Shown one piece after another: positions 17,653-27,058 of a stretch of 64,000 nucleotides of DNA. Numbering within the stretch: position 1 is the first letter of the stretch; every line of letters starts with the position of its first letter. Below the pieces are notes generated by a model, which ran no database searches, was not told the DNA's origin, and worked only from the letters and a program-made list of their open reading frames with translations. Source of the DNA: Actinomycetospora chibensis (lineage in GTDB: Bacteria; Actinomycetota; Actinomycetes; Mycobacteriales; Pseudonocardiaceae); the NCBI RefSeq assembly GCF_028737215.1, contig NZ_JAQZAM010000025.1, positions 1 through 64,000 of the forward strand, written 5' to 3'. The position numbers were made by a program, and so were the translations under genes.

Positions 17653-17785
17653 GCCCGTCCCCCCGGAATCGATCGACGGCAACCGAGCCGTCGACAACGG
17701 GTCGCTGGGGGATGCGGAGTCGTTACAGATCACCCGCACGCCCCTCCATTCGCCGGGGCCGCCGGTCCGGTCTTCAGGGCCGCCC

Positions 17786-17917
17786 TCACGCGTTCATGCC
17801 TGTGTAGCGCCCCGGACTAGTTGCCACGGGGGCGCATCCCTCCTTGAAGTCCCACCGATCGCGCTCGTACGGCGTTGTCAGGCCTTGATCTTGGTCGTAC
17901 GCGGCAAGCCAGGACTT
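17786..17917 (-). pseudogene. fragment homologous to the C-terminus of the 9029-9913 protein
   Basis: Reads KSWLAAYDQDQGLTTPYERD, then RWDFKEGCAP, to a TGA at 17786-17788. It aligns without gaps to CWLADHDRDQG...DERGRRDFEEGC at the end of the 9029-9913 protein (WLA, DQG, ER, DF and EGC conserved). Upstream in the same frame a stop appears within ten codons, so the rest of the gene is lost or shifted. It marks the edge where high-GC DNA gives way to the low-GC polysaccharide segment. Confidence 0.6.
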
Positions 17918-18561
17918 TCGCCGTGATCGACTTCCCCGGCTTCAGCGCTAGGACAGATGCCGGGGGGAGGTATCAACGTCGGAGGAGCCCGAGCTCCGGC
18001 CGATGTCCGCCAGCCCTACGGCCCGCCCCGTGGAGACTGCGACCGCGTACTAAGCCAGCAGACGCCTTGCGCTCGCTGCTCACCACCAGCACCTACCGCA
18101 ATTGCCCCTCTTGAGTCCGTCCGGCTCCTGCACCCTCGTTGACACCGTCACCCGCTGATGTCGTCACGGTTCCTAGAACCAGAACCGGTACAGAGGGCAC
18201 CAACCTTGTTGTCTACCTCGACCGTGCAACAGGTACGCCTCTTCTTTGCAGTCAATAGCGACCAAGTCCAGCAGTGGGCGCCTTTCGGTCGTCCGTCCGA
18301 ATGATCGCCGCACCCAGTCGCTCGCGACTACAGGCCGTACGTGCGAACTCGCTGACTGACACGTCCGAAGCGAGGTCATCTCTCGACCTCTGCATCACCA
18401 GCACGGGCTAGCACGCAGTACCATGCGCTCTTGGAACTAGAGCACCTACGCCGACCACGCACCCTTAACTAGCCACGGTTGGCCATAAGCCTTCACGTGC
18501 TCCTCGGATGAGCACGGCGACGTCCAGAGCGCCTACGTCGCGCCGAGCGAGACTCACGACA
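17918..18561. other. low-GC intergenic stretch without a convincing gene
   Basis: Lies between the gene fragment at 17786-17917 and the last gene of the polysaccharide operon. A minus-strand ORF of 68 codons (18173-18379) ending in WCPLYRFWF is open but has no ribosome site or recognisable domain. The stretch probably holds the operon's 3' end and debris from an insertion or rearrangement. Confidence 0.35.
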
Positions 18562-19635
18562 TCAAAGACCCAACAACTGCGCCAGCTGTCCGTCCGCTCG
18601 AAGTGATTCGAATATCTGCCGCGACAGCGGTCTTACATGACTAGACTCGCCAAAGAGAATGCGCTCGACCGTTTCTGCGATCAGGAAAGCATCCGGCCTC
18701 TCTACCAACCATTCAGAAGGAAGAATCTCACCCAAGGAGCCTACCCGAGTTGCTACGACCGCGAGTTCGTTCGCGAGCGCTTCCAACACCACGAGCGGCT
18801 CAGCCTCATTCGCGTAGCTACTAGGAAAGAGAAAACAGTCGCTACGTTCAAGGACGGAGTAGATCTCGTCGGTGTTACACTGGCCGTGGTGCGTCACCGA
18901 AGAATCACTGGCGGCCAGACGTGCGACCCGATCAGCGAGTTGAGTCGAGCGAATTGGCCCAACAAGATCGAGGCTGACTTCTGCGTTCCGACTCCTGAGA
19001 ATCTTGTACGCGTCTAGCACAACCGGAGTGCCCTTCTCAACGGAGAGATTGCTAACGTGCACAAGGCGCATCTTTGCCAAAGATCGGTCTTCTCGAGGCC
19101 GACCCCTTCGCACCACGAGAGCATTACTCACAACTACTCTCGAACCGACGCGGCCATATAGCGCGACGAAGCGCGTCTCCATATCTCGAGACAAGAACAC
19201 TTGCCGATCTTTCGTGCGCAATAGCCGAGTCATTGCGCTCATCGCCAGCGTTCGCTTGCCAGACAAGTAGCGATAGCTGTGATGGTGGAGAATGACGCGA
19301 CAGCCGCGGACTCTAGCTACAGCAACGGCTAGCACCTGATACCAAAGCCCTAGGCCACCTGCTACCGAAACGTAAACAACACCGCTCGAAGGCAGCGACA
19401 AGACTTCTCTCGTAGCCCTCAGGTTGGTGACGACTCGACGTACGTGGTAGGCCCATGAACGGCCTAGACTTCCACCAGATGTTGATATCCGCCTGACCTT
19501 AGCAGCCTCGACAACATCCGGATCAGTTGAGACCGCATCCGTCACCAACGCCGCTCCGTGCCGCGGCGGCGGAAAGGGACCGATGACAAGCATATCGCTC
19601 TTCGCGGCGTTTGGACCGATTGCCATTATCGACAT
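18562..19635 (-). CDS. family 4 glycosyltransferase (exopolysaccharide)
   Basis: GT-B fold glycosyltransferase, 357 aa. N-terminal start MSIMAIGPNAAKSDMLVIGPF includes a GPFPPPRHGAA loop typical of GT4 enzymes; the C-terminal half has RLVHVSNLSVEKGTPVVLDAY (nucleotide-sugar domain entry) and the EAEPLVVLEALA motif carrying the family E-x7-E. It would add one sugar to the lipid-linked repeat unit in the cytoplasm. ATG at 19635 lies 37 bases after the stop of the BY-kinase gene; longer in-frame starts would run into that gene. Last gene of the operon and low in GC. Sugar donor unknown. Confidence 0.8.
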   Translation of the reverse strand: MSIMAIGPNAAKSDMLVIGPFPPPRHGAALVTDAVSTDPDVVEAAKVRRISTSGGSLGRSWAYHVRRVVTNLRATREVLSLPSSGVVYVSVAGGLGLWYQVLAVAVARVRGCRVILHHHSYRYLSGKRTLAMSAMTRLLRTKDRQVFLSRDMETRFVALYGRVGSRVVVSNALVVRRGRPREDRSLAKMRLVHVSNLSVEKGTPVVLDAYKILRSRNAEVSLDLVGPIRSTQLADRVARLAASDSSVTHHGQCNTDEIYSVLERSDCFLFPSSYANEAEPLVVLEALANELAVVATRVGSLGEILPSEWLVERPDAFLIAETVERILFGESSHVRPLSRQIFESLRADGQLAQLLGL

Positions 19636-19672
19636 GCCCGAGAGCGTGGCAGCGGGCTCAGCAACAATGCCA

Positions 19673-21166
19673 TCAGCTGCCCAACCGTGATTCCACGGTC
19701 GGCGCGTCAGCTCCGTCCGACACTTCAGCTCGACGGTGGGGGCTCGGCCTCCGCGCGGCGCTCTGCGTATCCTGAGATCTAGCCGTTGGCCTAGGGGCGC
19801 CCGCCGAGGATGCGCTGGGGTCAGAGTAGTACGAGTCATACTGGCCATAGACGCGCGCGTCTGCTTTGGGGACGAAGGTAAGTACGGCTCCTAGCAGCCG
19901 GGCTCTCACGTTCGCAAGAATCGCCACCGAGGCACGCAACTGCTGCGCTTTGAGCAATCCGTGGCGGCAGAACAAGATCACACCATCGCAGGCAGGTGCC
20001 AGGGCGGCAGCATCCGAAACGGGCAGAAGAGGCGGTGCGTCTACCAAGACGTAGTCGAACTGCGCCCCCAACTCGTCTAGAACATTCTGCATACGCTCAG
20101 AGGACAAGAGCTCGCTCGGGTTCGGCGGGACAGCGCCACTGCCCAAGAATGTCAGACGATCGCCAGCTGACTGCAACACGTCCTTAAGCTCCGCTCGCCC
20201 CGCCAGAATCGTCGTCAATCCCACGTCGCTCGTGAGACCAAGGTACGAGCCAGCTTTCGGCCTGCGAAGATCGGCTTCCACGAGACAAACAGAGTAGCCA
20301 CTAGCCGAGATGGCGAGCGCCAGGTTGCAGACGCTGGTCGTCTTACCCTCAGCCGGCACAGAACTGGTAACCAACACGCGCCTAGCCGGATTGTCAACCG
20401 ACAGAAATTGAAGATTCGTCCTAATCTGCCTTGCTGCCTCAGCGTGAGTGGACTGCGTGCCCCTCCTAACGGTAAGCGCATCGTCTTGGATCGACGAGTC
20501 TTTCGGCATCACCCCGATGATCGGTGCCATCGTAAGATTCGTCACCGTGTCAGTGGACCGGACCGAGGTGTCAAGGAGGTCACGCAAGAACCCGACGCCC
20601 AGTCCAAGGATAAGTCCGAGAACGGCCGCCAGACCGAGATAGAGCGCCGGCCTCGGCTCTATTGGGGCCGCCGCTGGGACTGCGGGCTGCACCACGCGAG
20701 CGATCACTTGCGGAGGGCCCGGACGGCCGATCGGCTGTTCGAGCTCAGCCACAAGATCCGAAAACGAAGCAGCTCCAGCATTAGCGATGGCGGCCGACCT
20801 CGCAGGGTCCGAGTCCCGTACCGACAGCACGAGGATCACACTGTCTGGCTGCGTTGAAGCAGACATCTTCGCCGCGATTTGGGACGCGTTCTCTGGCAAT
20901 CCCAGCCGCTCAACCACGCCCTGTCCGACACGCTCACCGGCAAGAAGCTGACTGTAAGACTGAACCCTCTGTTCAGAGAGAAGTCCGCCTTGGTATGCCT
21001 GCGTCGTATTATCAGCCTGCGAGGTGATGTAGATCGTCGTTTGCGACAAGTAGATGGGCGTCATCGAGAAGGTATATGCAAATCCGATCAGTAGACATAT
21101 ACCGAAGACGACACCGATCTCCTTCCATCTACGACGAACAACAACAACAACATCGTTGACGCTCAT
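19673..21166 (-). CDS. polysaccharide co-polymerase / BY-kinase (Wzz-Wzc fusion)
   Basis: 497 aa. Two membrane segments (about 17-36 and 176-194) flank an extracellular Wzz chain-length domain; the cytosolic part is a bacterial tyrosine kinase: Walker A VPAEGKTT (270-277), Walker A' VEADLRRP (296-303), Walker B VLVDAPP (373-379), and a C-terminal tyrosine cluster at 440, 443, 446 and 447 (VYGQYDSYYSD), the usual autophosphorylation tail. Firmicute systems split the two halves; here they are joined as in Gram-negative Wzc and many actinobacteria. It would control polymer length and export. Overlaps the upstream polymerase gene by 4 bases. No cognate phosphatase gene is adjacent. Confidence 0.9.
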   Translation of the reverse strand: MSVNDVVVVVRRRWKEIGVVFGICLLIGFAYTFSMTPIYLSQTTIYITSQADNTTQAYQGGLLSEQRVQSYSQLLAGERVGQGVVERLGLPENASQIAAKMSASTQPDSVILVLSVRDSDPARSAAIANAGAASFSDLVAELEQPIGRPGPPQVIARVVQPAVPAAAPIEPRPALYLGLAAVLGLILGLGVGFLRDLLDTSVRSTDTVTNLTMAPIIGVMPKDSSIQDDALTVRRGTQSTHAEAARQIRTNLQFLSVDNPARRVLVTSSVPAEGKTTSVCNLALAISASGYSVCLVEADLRRPKAGSYLGLTSDVGLTTILAGRAELKDVLQSAGDRLTFLGSGAVPPNPSELLSSERMQNVLDELGAQFDYVLVDAPPLLPVSDAAALAPACDGVILFCRHGLLKAQQLRASVAILANVRARLLGAVLTFVPKADARVYGQYDSYYSDPSASSAGAPRPTARSQDTQSAARRPSPHRRAEVSDGADAPTVESRLGS

Positions 21167-22635
21167 ACTCCGTCAGCCCCGATCAGTCTGTTTCGCTGCG
21201 CACTCTCAAATTTTCCGTAGCCAGCAGGATCGTCGTAAAACGCGGAAGGTGCTGAAAGCCTCTGACGGCGGACAAAGAGGCTCAGCGCTACGAGACTCAG
21301 TCCAGCCAATACTGCGACCTCGAGATAGATTGGGAGCAGCTTCGCGCCATTGCCACGTATGAGGGTCGGGACGCCCGCCCATAAGGTCAAAGTTAGGACA
21401 CCGACACGATAGGGAGGATTGAACTTCGGCCGCGAGAGCTGGGCCAGGATGACGCCGAGAAGTGTCATACCAATAACAACCCCGACAAGGTCGAGATCAT
21501 TCATCAATAGGCCCACTATCGAGGGGACCGGGCAATAGGGCTGTCCACAGCTCCCGCCATAAGTCGCCTGCAGGAACTGATCACTGAACAAGTCCTCGGG
21601 TGATAGGTTCGCGGGCAACGCTGCCACGGCTGCCTCACCTATAGTCGCTTCTCCGTAACCATAAGGATAGCCCGATTGGCGGGCGATCGACGATAGCGCG
21701 ACATAGTTGAACATCTCTGTGTCATACGATACGAAAAACTGACGTACCGGCTCCCCGACCCCTTCGTTGACCACGTACTCAAGAGCAGCTCCGACAAGCG
21801 AGTCTGATTCCCCTCGCGACCCTTCGCTGCGCACGAAAGGCGTGACCATTAGTAGCAGCGTTACGACAATTGCGGGTAGAAAGATTCGCGGACTCAGTAC
21901 ACGTTTCCACTTGTTGGTAGAGACGCAAAGGAGCAACGCGACAAGAACCGGAAGAATAAATCGACGTGTCCCGAGCGCCAGAGGCGGTATGAGCGCCAAC
22001 GCGACGGCCATCCAGAACCAGAGTCGTTCGGATACTTTTAGGGGCCTGCTTGAGCTTATTCTCAACCGAACGATACAAACCATGATTGCGCCAACCATTG
22101 GTAGCGCACCCACGAGATTCGGTACATTGGTCTGGATTTCAGAGTTCACTTCATTACGTCCGGCGAAGAGAGTCGCGAGGTAACCGGCGCCTCCGCCGAT
22201 GAGCGCTTGAAGCGCGACCCACAATAGGGTCCAGAGTATCGCTATGCTCCCGACCGCCGGCATGCTGGGCCATCTCATCGTCGAAGCCGACGGGCGAACA
22301 CCTGGTAGTACAGCCGTTGGTGACGACTCCGAACTTGTTAGCACTACACGTTCGGCTATCAGGAACGAGATAAGCAGAACCGCAACGGCAACGAACCCGG
22401 CGAAGGCCGCATACTGGAACCCCGGCTCGATGTTAACACCGTAAAGAAGATACGATCTATCGTTGATCATGTAGAGCGGTCGTATCCCGAAGATTGAGAC
22501 TAGTACCAGCAAGGTGATAGAAATCGGGCTAAGAATCCGACCGACCTCAAGTCGCGTGACCAAAAGCCATCCGCCCAGCCCGAGGACAACTGTGCTGACA
22601 GGGAACGCAAGTGATGGTCCGCCTGAAAGTATCAT
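21163..22635 (-). CDS. O-antigen/capsule polymerase-like membrane protein (Wzy)
   Basis: 490 aa with roughly a dozen hydrophobic segments and a large extracellular loop (about 270-370, containing GGSCGQPYCPVPS), the layout of Wzy-type repeat-unit polymerases. Sequence conservation in this family is poor, so the call rests on topology and position between a glycosyltransferase and the chain-length/BY-kinase gene. It would join lipid-linked repeat units outside the membrane. Overlaps both neighbours by 4 bases, a tight translational chain. GC is low (31 of 60 bases at 21661-21720). Confidence 0.75.
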   Translation of the reverse strand: MILSGGPSLAFPVSTVVLGLGGWLLVTRLEVGRILSPISITLLVLVSIFGIRPLYMINDRSYLLYGVNIEPGFQYAAFAGFVAVAVLLISFLIAERVVLTSSESSPTAVLPGVRPSASTMRWPSMPAVGSIAILWTLLWVALQALIGGGAGYLATLFAGRNEVNSEIQTNVPNLVGALPMVGAIMVCIVRLRISSSRPLKVSERLWFWMAVALALIPPLALGTRRFILPVLVALLLCVSTNKWKRVLSPRIFLPAIVVTLLLMVTPFVRSEGSRGESDSLVGAALEYVVNEGVGEPVRQFFVSYDTEMFNYVALSSIARQSGYPYGYGEATIGEAAVAALPANLSPEDLFSDQFLQATYGGSCGQPYCPVPSIVGLLMNDLDLVGVVIGMTLLGVILAQLSRPKFNPPYRVGVLTLTLWAGVPTLIRGNGAKLLPIYLEVAVLAGLSLVALSLFVRRQRLSAPSAFYDDPAGYGKFESAQRNRLIGADGV

Positions 22636-23771
22636 CGGTCGACGCCAGGAGTCGTAATAGCATTATTTGCAACGATCTCACTTGCGCCAGCCGCAAGCTC
22701 TCTGAAAGGCGACGCCATCTGCTCCGTCGAGTGTTCGTCGGCAATGCGAGCAGAGAGTTCGGCCGGGGCGCCGAACTTTTCGCTCGGCGAGGAACTTGCC
22801 AGATCGACGAGTATCGCGGGTAGCTCGCTCAATGCTTCTTTGGAGCTGTAAGCCCTACTGTTGAGATCATTGAGTAGAACCACTTCAGGGGCGTGGGGTT
22901 CATCGTAAGGATAGATGACAGGAACCCCGAAACCAAGTGCCTGAATTGCATTAAGCCCTATGTAGCCCGTCGCAATTAGGGCTCGAACGGAGTGGAAAAT
23001 AGGACGAAGAAGCTCTGGGTCGTTGACTTCGCCATGGAAGACCACTCGGCCATCTATCCCTAGTTGGCGCGATAGGGCTTCCGCGGCTGGCCTCTCCTCA
23101 CCGTCTCCAACGAGGTGAAGAGTGAAATCCTTAGGCAAGCTAGGTGCCGCTCGCGCGAAACACTCAATCACGACGAGCGGTTTCTTCGACTTCGTCAACC
23201 GTCCGATACTTAGGAACCCGCGAGCATCCCCTACGCGTCTGGAGCTGAGGAGGTTGGCCGAATATAGTGCATTATTCGCTGAGCGAATCCAACGGCCGGG
23301 AAGCCGCGTCCGGAACAGGGCGGCGTCTTCCGGCGTGTACGCGATAATTCCATTACATGCGCGCTCGAGGAAGGCACGAACAAATCCAGGGTCCCCGCCA
23401 GCCCGGGAGGTTGCATGTCCCCACCCCACGGTTGGGCGACCACGAGCCCGCCGAAGGAGTATCACCAGCCATGATGAGAGCACTCTAGGGTTCAGCTCAA
23501 CTACGACCACTTCGGCCTCAATGACTGAACGAACTTTGATCGCTTGCCACGCAAGCCGCCCGCCGAAAAGGAATCGATTGCGACCGACGGAGGTCACAAG
23601 CGGGCTCTTTAACAGGCCGGGATCCGAGCGCGGAGACCCGTGAAAGAATCGATCACCAACGTGAAAGCGGACCAAATGTTCCAGATCACGTAGTTCTTCC
23701 AGGAGCCCACGGCGATACGCTGGCATCACAAGCTGGAGGACTAGGAGTCCGCGACTCTTGTGCTGTCTCAC
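22632..23771 (-). CDS. family 4 glycosyltransferase (exopolysaccharide)
   Basis: 379 aa, GT-B fold. The donor-binding half shows GFLSIGRLTKSKKPLVVIEC, LHLVGDGEE and GYIGLNAIQALGFGVPVIYP, the standard GT4 order. The N-terminal half has GWGHATSRAG (acceptor loop) and RACNGIIAYTPEDA. The usual E-x7-E is altered (GLNAIQALGFG), so the donor site may be atypical. It transfers a sugar to the growing repeat unit on the inner face of the membrane. Overlaps by 4 bases with both the polymerase gene and the pyruvyl transferase gene. Confidence 0.8.
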   Translation of the reverse strand: MRQHKSRGLLVLQLVMPAYRRGLLEELRDLEHLVRFHVGDRFFHGSPRSDPGLLKSPLVTSVGRNRFLFGGRLAWQAIKVRSVIEAEVVVVELNPRVLSSWLVILLRRARGRPTVGWGHATSRAGGDPGFVRAFLERACNGIIAYTPEDAALFRTRLPGRWIRSANNALYSANLLSSRRVGDARGFLSIGRLTKSKKPLVVIECFARAAPSLPKDFTLHLVGDGEERPAAEALSRQLGIDGRVVFHGEVNDPELLRPIFHSVRALIATGYIGLNAIQALGFGVPVIYPYDEPHAPEVVLLNDLNSRAYSSKEALSELPAILVDLASSSPSEKFGAPAELSARIADEHSTEQMASPFRELAAGASEIVANNAITTPGVDR

Positions 23772-24823
23772 AAGGATCGGCCCCGATCTCTGCTGAACAA
23801 CGCGAGAATCGCTCGCTCGGCCTGCCTAGACTCGATGGCCGCTTCGGCGATGATTTGAAGAGAGTGCTCTCGCTCGTCAATACGGTCGGCGATAAAATCC
23901 TCCGGCGCTCGACCAGAAACTTCAAGCCCACCTAGGTCGGCTACATGATGTCCTAGCTTAACGGCTCCCAATACCGACTCGAGCTTCCGCTGCCGATAGC
24001 TCGTCAAGCACAGTGGTAAGGCACCTTCGACGGCGGCGAGAACAAATACATGCAGTCGGTCAGTGATCACCACATCGGCTTCCCGGTACGTCTGGCGAAG
24101 GTTCCTTTCATGGCGAGTCCGGATCGGGTCCCACGCGAGAACGCCTCCAGCCAGCCGATCTGCAATCATCGAAGCACGGTCTCCGTCGCGCTCCACCTGC
24201 ACGACCACAATCGGCTCGAGTTCGTACCGCTTCGTGACGTCGCTCAAGGCTTGGAACCACCGCTCAGGCGGATATTCCCGATCTCCGCGCATCGCGACTA
24301 CTATCCGATTACACCGTCCTCGATGCTTCTCAACTGGTGCCTCCGCTAATCCGATGTCGGGGACGACCCGACCGACCTGCATCTGATCGCAGGACTCTCG
24401 GTCTCGCCAAGTTGTGCTGGTGGAGATCCTGCACGCAAGAGCGTGCACGAATCCGGTTAGGGGATGAACGTTCGCGACGGAGCGCGCGACCCTGATTACC
24501 TGACCTCCACGAAGTCGCACCAGCGCAGTAAGTAGCAAGGTGATTAGCTCGTGGGGCATCTGCCTCAAAGGCAATGTGAATTCGCCGGGCGCGAAAAAGA
24601 GGACCGGCCGACGCGTGGCGACGCATCGCAGGAACCAAGCTGACTGTCGCTGGATCATTTCACTTGCCTTGAGCTCAAGGCTCTGGATCCAATCCGGATC
24701 TGCATCTCCCGCGAAAACCTTGACAGGTCCGATTTGGCGCGCCAGTTCAAGGGTTCGGCGTCGGATCAGCAGATCACCCAGATTGTCGAACTGGGCGGAC
24801 ACGCTCACGAACGTGGTCTGCAT
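23768..24823 (-). CDS. polysaccharide pyruvyl transferase family protein
   Basis: 351 aa. The family marks are DNLGDLLI near the N-terminus, TWRDRESCDQM mid-protein, IVVAMRGDREYP and TDRLHVFVLAAVEG late, as in CsaB/WcaK-type enzymes that transfer pyruvate from phosphoenolpyruvate to a sugar of a surface polymer. The ketal adds negative charge and can serve as an anchor for SLH-type proteins. The ATG shares one base with the flippase stop (TAATG), so translation is coupled. Low GC as for the rest of this segment. Confidence 0.82.
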   Translation of the reverse strand: MQTTFVSVSAQFDNLGDLLIRRRTLELARQIGPVKVFAGDADPDWIQSLELKASEMIQRQSAWFLRCVATRRPVLFFAPGEFTLPLRQMPHELITLLLTALVRLRGGQVIRVARSVANVHPLTGFVHALACRISTSTTWRDRESCDQMQVGRVVPDIGLAEAPVEKHRGRCNRIVVAMRGDREYPPERWFQALSDVTKRYELEPIVVVQVERDGDRASMIADRLAGGVLAWDPIRTRHERNLRQTYREADVVITDRLHVFVLAAVEGALPLCLTSYRQRKLESVLGAVKLGHHVADLGGLEVSGRAPEDFIADRIDEREHSLQIIAEAAIESRQAERAILALFSRDRGRSL

Positions 24824-26064
24824 TAATGGACCGCCTGGACTTCGGTTAGCCTCGGACTGTTCAAAGTGAGTAGCAGTAGAATAATCTGCACTAGAAACGC
24901 GATCGCACCCGCCAAGGCTGCGCCGTTGGCACCAATCAAGTAACCAAGTAGACCGATCGACGCAAGGTGCAACGACGCCACGACCCAGGCAATGGACGCC
25001 GCGTGTGTTGGAGTGATTACCTGCACTCCGCTATTCAAGACCGACGAGATTGCCGCGAGACTTAACGAACCAATTGCAATGGCTGTCGGCATAGAGCTGC
25101 TCCCGTAGCCTGCGCCGAGAACTACTGGAAGCAAGAAATAGGCAGCAGCCGCCAGTAGGAGGTAGAACGGGACAGCCAGAATGACGACAGGGAGAACATC
25201 TCGCCGACCGAGCGGGCGACCTTCCCGAGACAATCTCGCGAGGACGAGTTGCGCATACGTCGTGGGCAGGATTCGAAGTGGTGGAACTAGACGACTAGCC
25301 GGCGCAAAGGACGTCGCTGCTTGCAGGCCCCCGGCTGCGCCTAGGACCACGAGGTCTAGTTGGCGCACTTGTTGAGCTATTCCGTTCATCCAGAACGGCA
25401 TTACTGTACGTAGTACTTCTGCCCGACTTTGATGGGCTACCCCGTCGCCCACCGCAAAGCTTCCGATACGTGCGCCGAGAAAGATCAGCGCCGCAATCGA
25501 TGAAGCCGCGGACGAGATCGCGAATACCTCCACTGAGTTAACTTCGACGACACCCGCCACCAATACCGCAACTAGGACAAGCGCTCGTCTTCCGACTAAT
25601 GCGATGCTACCCCGGACGATGCGATTCCAAGAAACAAGGTAGACGGTCCTGACCTCAACCTGCCTCTCGGCGGCGACCCACACCGCTAGAGGCAATAGTT
25701 GGATAAGGATTAACGAGTCAAGCAGTCTCGCCGCTATGAATAGCCCTACAAAGGCGGTCACTGCGGACGCGACGGCAACGTCGCGCCCCAGTCTCAAGAT
25801 CGCTAAGACTTGGCCGCTATCATTGTGGAACCGCGCAATGGCCGTACCGCAGCCAAGGTCGGCGAACGCCTGAAAGAGTAGGAGCGCACCAAGCGTTGCG
25901 GAGAACACCGCGAACTCGGTCGGGGCTAGTGCCCGGGCGATCACCACGAGGGTAATGGCCTGAAGCAGTGTGGCGGCTATCCGGCTCGATGCAAATCCCG
26001 TGAACGACCTCAGCAAATCAAGGCCATCCCGACATCCGTGCGGCTCCGCTTGAGGCCGGCCCAT
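24823..26064 (-). CDS. oligosaccharide-lipid flippase (Wzx-like, MOP superfamily)
   Basis: 413 aa from ATG at 26064, 8 bases after the gmd stop. Around 12 to 14 hydrophobic segments; early FASSRIAATLLQAITLVVIA and ALAPTEFAVFSATLGALLLF match the opening of polysaccharide transporters. It would flip the lipid-linked repeat unit to the outer face for the polymerase. The in-frame upstream extension overlapping gmd is rejected because of its Pro/Arg-rich shadow composition. Between this gene and gmd the GC content jumps, marking the right border of the low-GC block. Confidence 0.83.
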   Translation of the reverse strand: MGRPQAEPHGCRDGLDLLRSFTGFASSRIAATLLQAITLVVIARALAPTEFAVFSATLGALLLFQAFADLGCGTAIARFHNDSGQVLAILRLGRDVAVASAVTAFVGLFIAARLLDSLILIQLLPLAVWVAAERQVEVRTVYLVSWNRIVRGSIALVGRRALVLVAVLVAGVVEVNSVEVFAISSAASSIAALIFLGARIGSFAVGDGVAHQSRAEVLRTVMPFWMNGIAQQVRQLDLVVLGAAGGLQAATSFAPASRLVPPLRILPTTYAQLVLARLSREGRPLGRRDVLPVVILAVPFYLLLAAAAYFLLPVVLGAGYGSSSMPTAIAIGSLSLAAISSVLNSGVQVITPTHAASIAWVVASLHLASIGLLGYLIGANGAALAGAIAFLVQIILLLLTLNSPRLTEVQAVH

Positions 26065-26071
26065 GGAGAAG

Positions 26072-27049
26072 TCATCGGCCGAGGGCGGTCGTCTCGGCGT
26101 CGACCATGAGGTGGGCGAGTTGTTCGGGCATGGTCTGGGCCTTCCAGCCGAGCTCGCGCTGGGCCTTGGACGCATCCCCGATCAGGGCGTCGACCTCGGT
26201 CGGCCGCAGGTAGGTCTCGTCGAAGCGGACGTGCTTCTCCCAGTCGAGCCCGACCCGCTCGAAGCAGTACCGGGTGAACTCCCGCACCGTGGTCGCGGTC
26301 CCGGTGGCCAGCACGTAGTCGGTGGCCTGGTCGGCCTGCAGCATCCGCCACATGCCCTCGACGTACTCCTCGGCATACCCCCAGTCCCGCACCGCGTCGA
26401 GGTTGCCGAGATACACGTTCTCCTCGATCCCCGCCGCGATGCGGGCGGCGGCGCGGGCGATCTTGCGGGTCACGAACGTCTCCCCCCGCCGCGGGGACTC
26501 GTGGTTGAACAGGATCCCGTTGACCGCGAACAGCCCGTGGGCCTCGCGGTAGTTCCGCGCCATCCAGTACCCGTAGACCTTCGCCGCCCCGTACGGGCTA
26601 CGCGGGTAGAACGGGGTGTCCTCGTCCTGCGGCGGCGGGGTCGCCCCGAACATCTCCGAGGACGACGCCTGGTAATACCTCGTGTCGACCCCGACCATCC
26701 GGATCGCCTCGAGCAACCTCGTGGTCCCCACCCCGGTGGTGTTGCCGGTGTACTCCGGCTCATCGAACGACACCCGCACATGCGACTGCGCCGCCAGGTG
26801 ATACACCTCGTCGGGACGGATCTTCTCGATCAACGTCACCAGACGCGAGCTGTCGGTCAGGTCCCCGTAGTGCAGCACCAGACGCTGATCGCGCTCGTGC
26901 GGATCCTGATACAGGTGATCGATCCGCCCGGTGTTGAACGTCGAGGAGCGACGGATGATCCCGTGCACCTGATAGCCCTTCGAGATCAACAACTCGGTCA
27001 GGTACGACCCGTCCTGCCCCGTGATCCCCGTGATCAACGCCCGCTTCAC
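26072..27049 (-). CDS. gmd: GDP-mannose 4,6-dehydratase
   Basis: 325 aa, full length. Converts GDP-D-mannose to GDP-4-keto-6-deoxymannose, the first step to GDP-L-fucose and related sugars. Extended SDR features are plain: GITGQDGSY (8-16) in the NADP Rossmann loop, SSSEMFG at 129-135 with the catalytic Glu, YGAAK with Tyr153 and Lys157, NHESPRRGE at 182-190, and [18 protein letters not shown] at 27049. The matching GDP-fucose synthase is not next door but at 41047-42012. High GC, unlike the genes downstream. Confidence 0.95.
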   Translation of the reverse strand: MKRALITGITGQDGSYLTELLISKGYQVHGIIRRSSTFNTGRIDHLYQDPHERDQRLVLHYGDLTDSSRLVTLIEKIRPDEVYHLAAQSHVRVSFDEPEYTGNTTGVGTTRLLEAIRMVGVDTRYYQASSSEMFGATPPPQDEDTPFYPRSPYGAAKVYGYWMARNYREAHGLFAVNGILFNHESPRRGETFVTRKIARAAARIAAGIEENVYLGNLDAVRDWGYAEEYVEGMWRMLQADQATDYVLATGTATTVREFTRYCFERVGLDWEKHVRFDETYLRPTEVDALIGDASKAQRELGWKAQTMPEQLAHLMVDAETTALGR

Positions 27050-27058
27050 TGCGCCCCC

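Larger units (their letters stand above)
17918..26064. other. low-GC polysaccharide segment, probably acquired
   Basis: Genes here are clearly less GC-rich than the flanks: hand counts of single 60-base lines gave 34/60 at 18661-18720 and 31/60 at 21661-21720, against 44/60 at 33301-33360. Codon use shifts with it (more A/T third positions). The segment holds the specificity genes (polymerase, flippase, pyruvyl and glycosyl transferases), while gmd, the first glycosyltransferase and the initiating transferase are high-GC. This is the usual pattern for exchanged capsule cassettes. No integrase or transposase is visible. Confidence 0.65.

Noticed and set aside
18173-18379. Minus-strand ORF ending WCPLYRFWF
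   Set aside because: No ribosome site, no family; likely chance in a lower-GC stretch.
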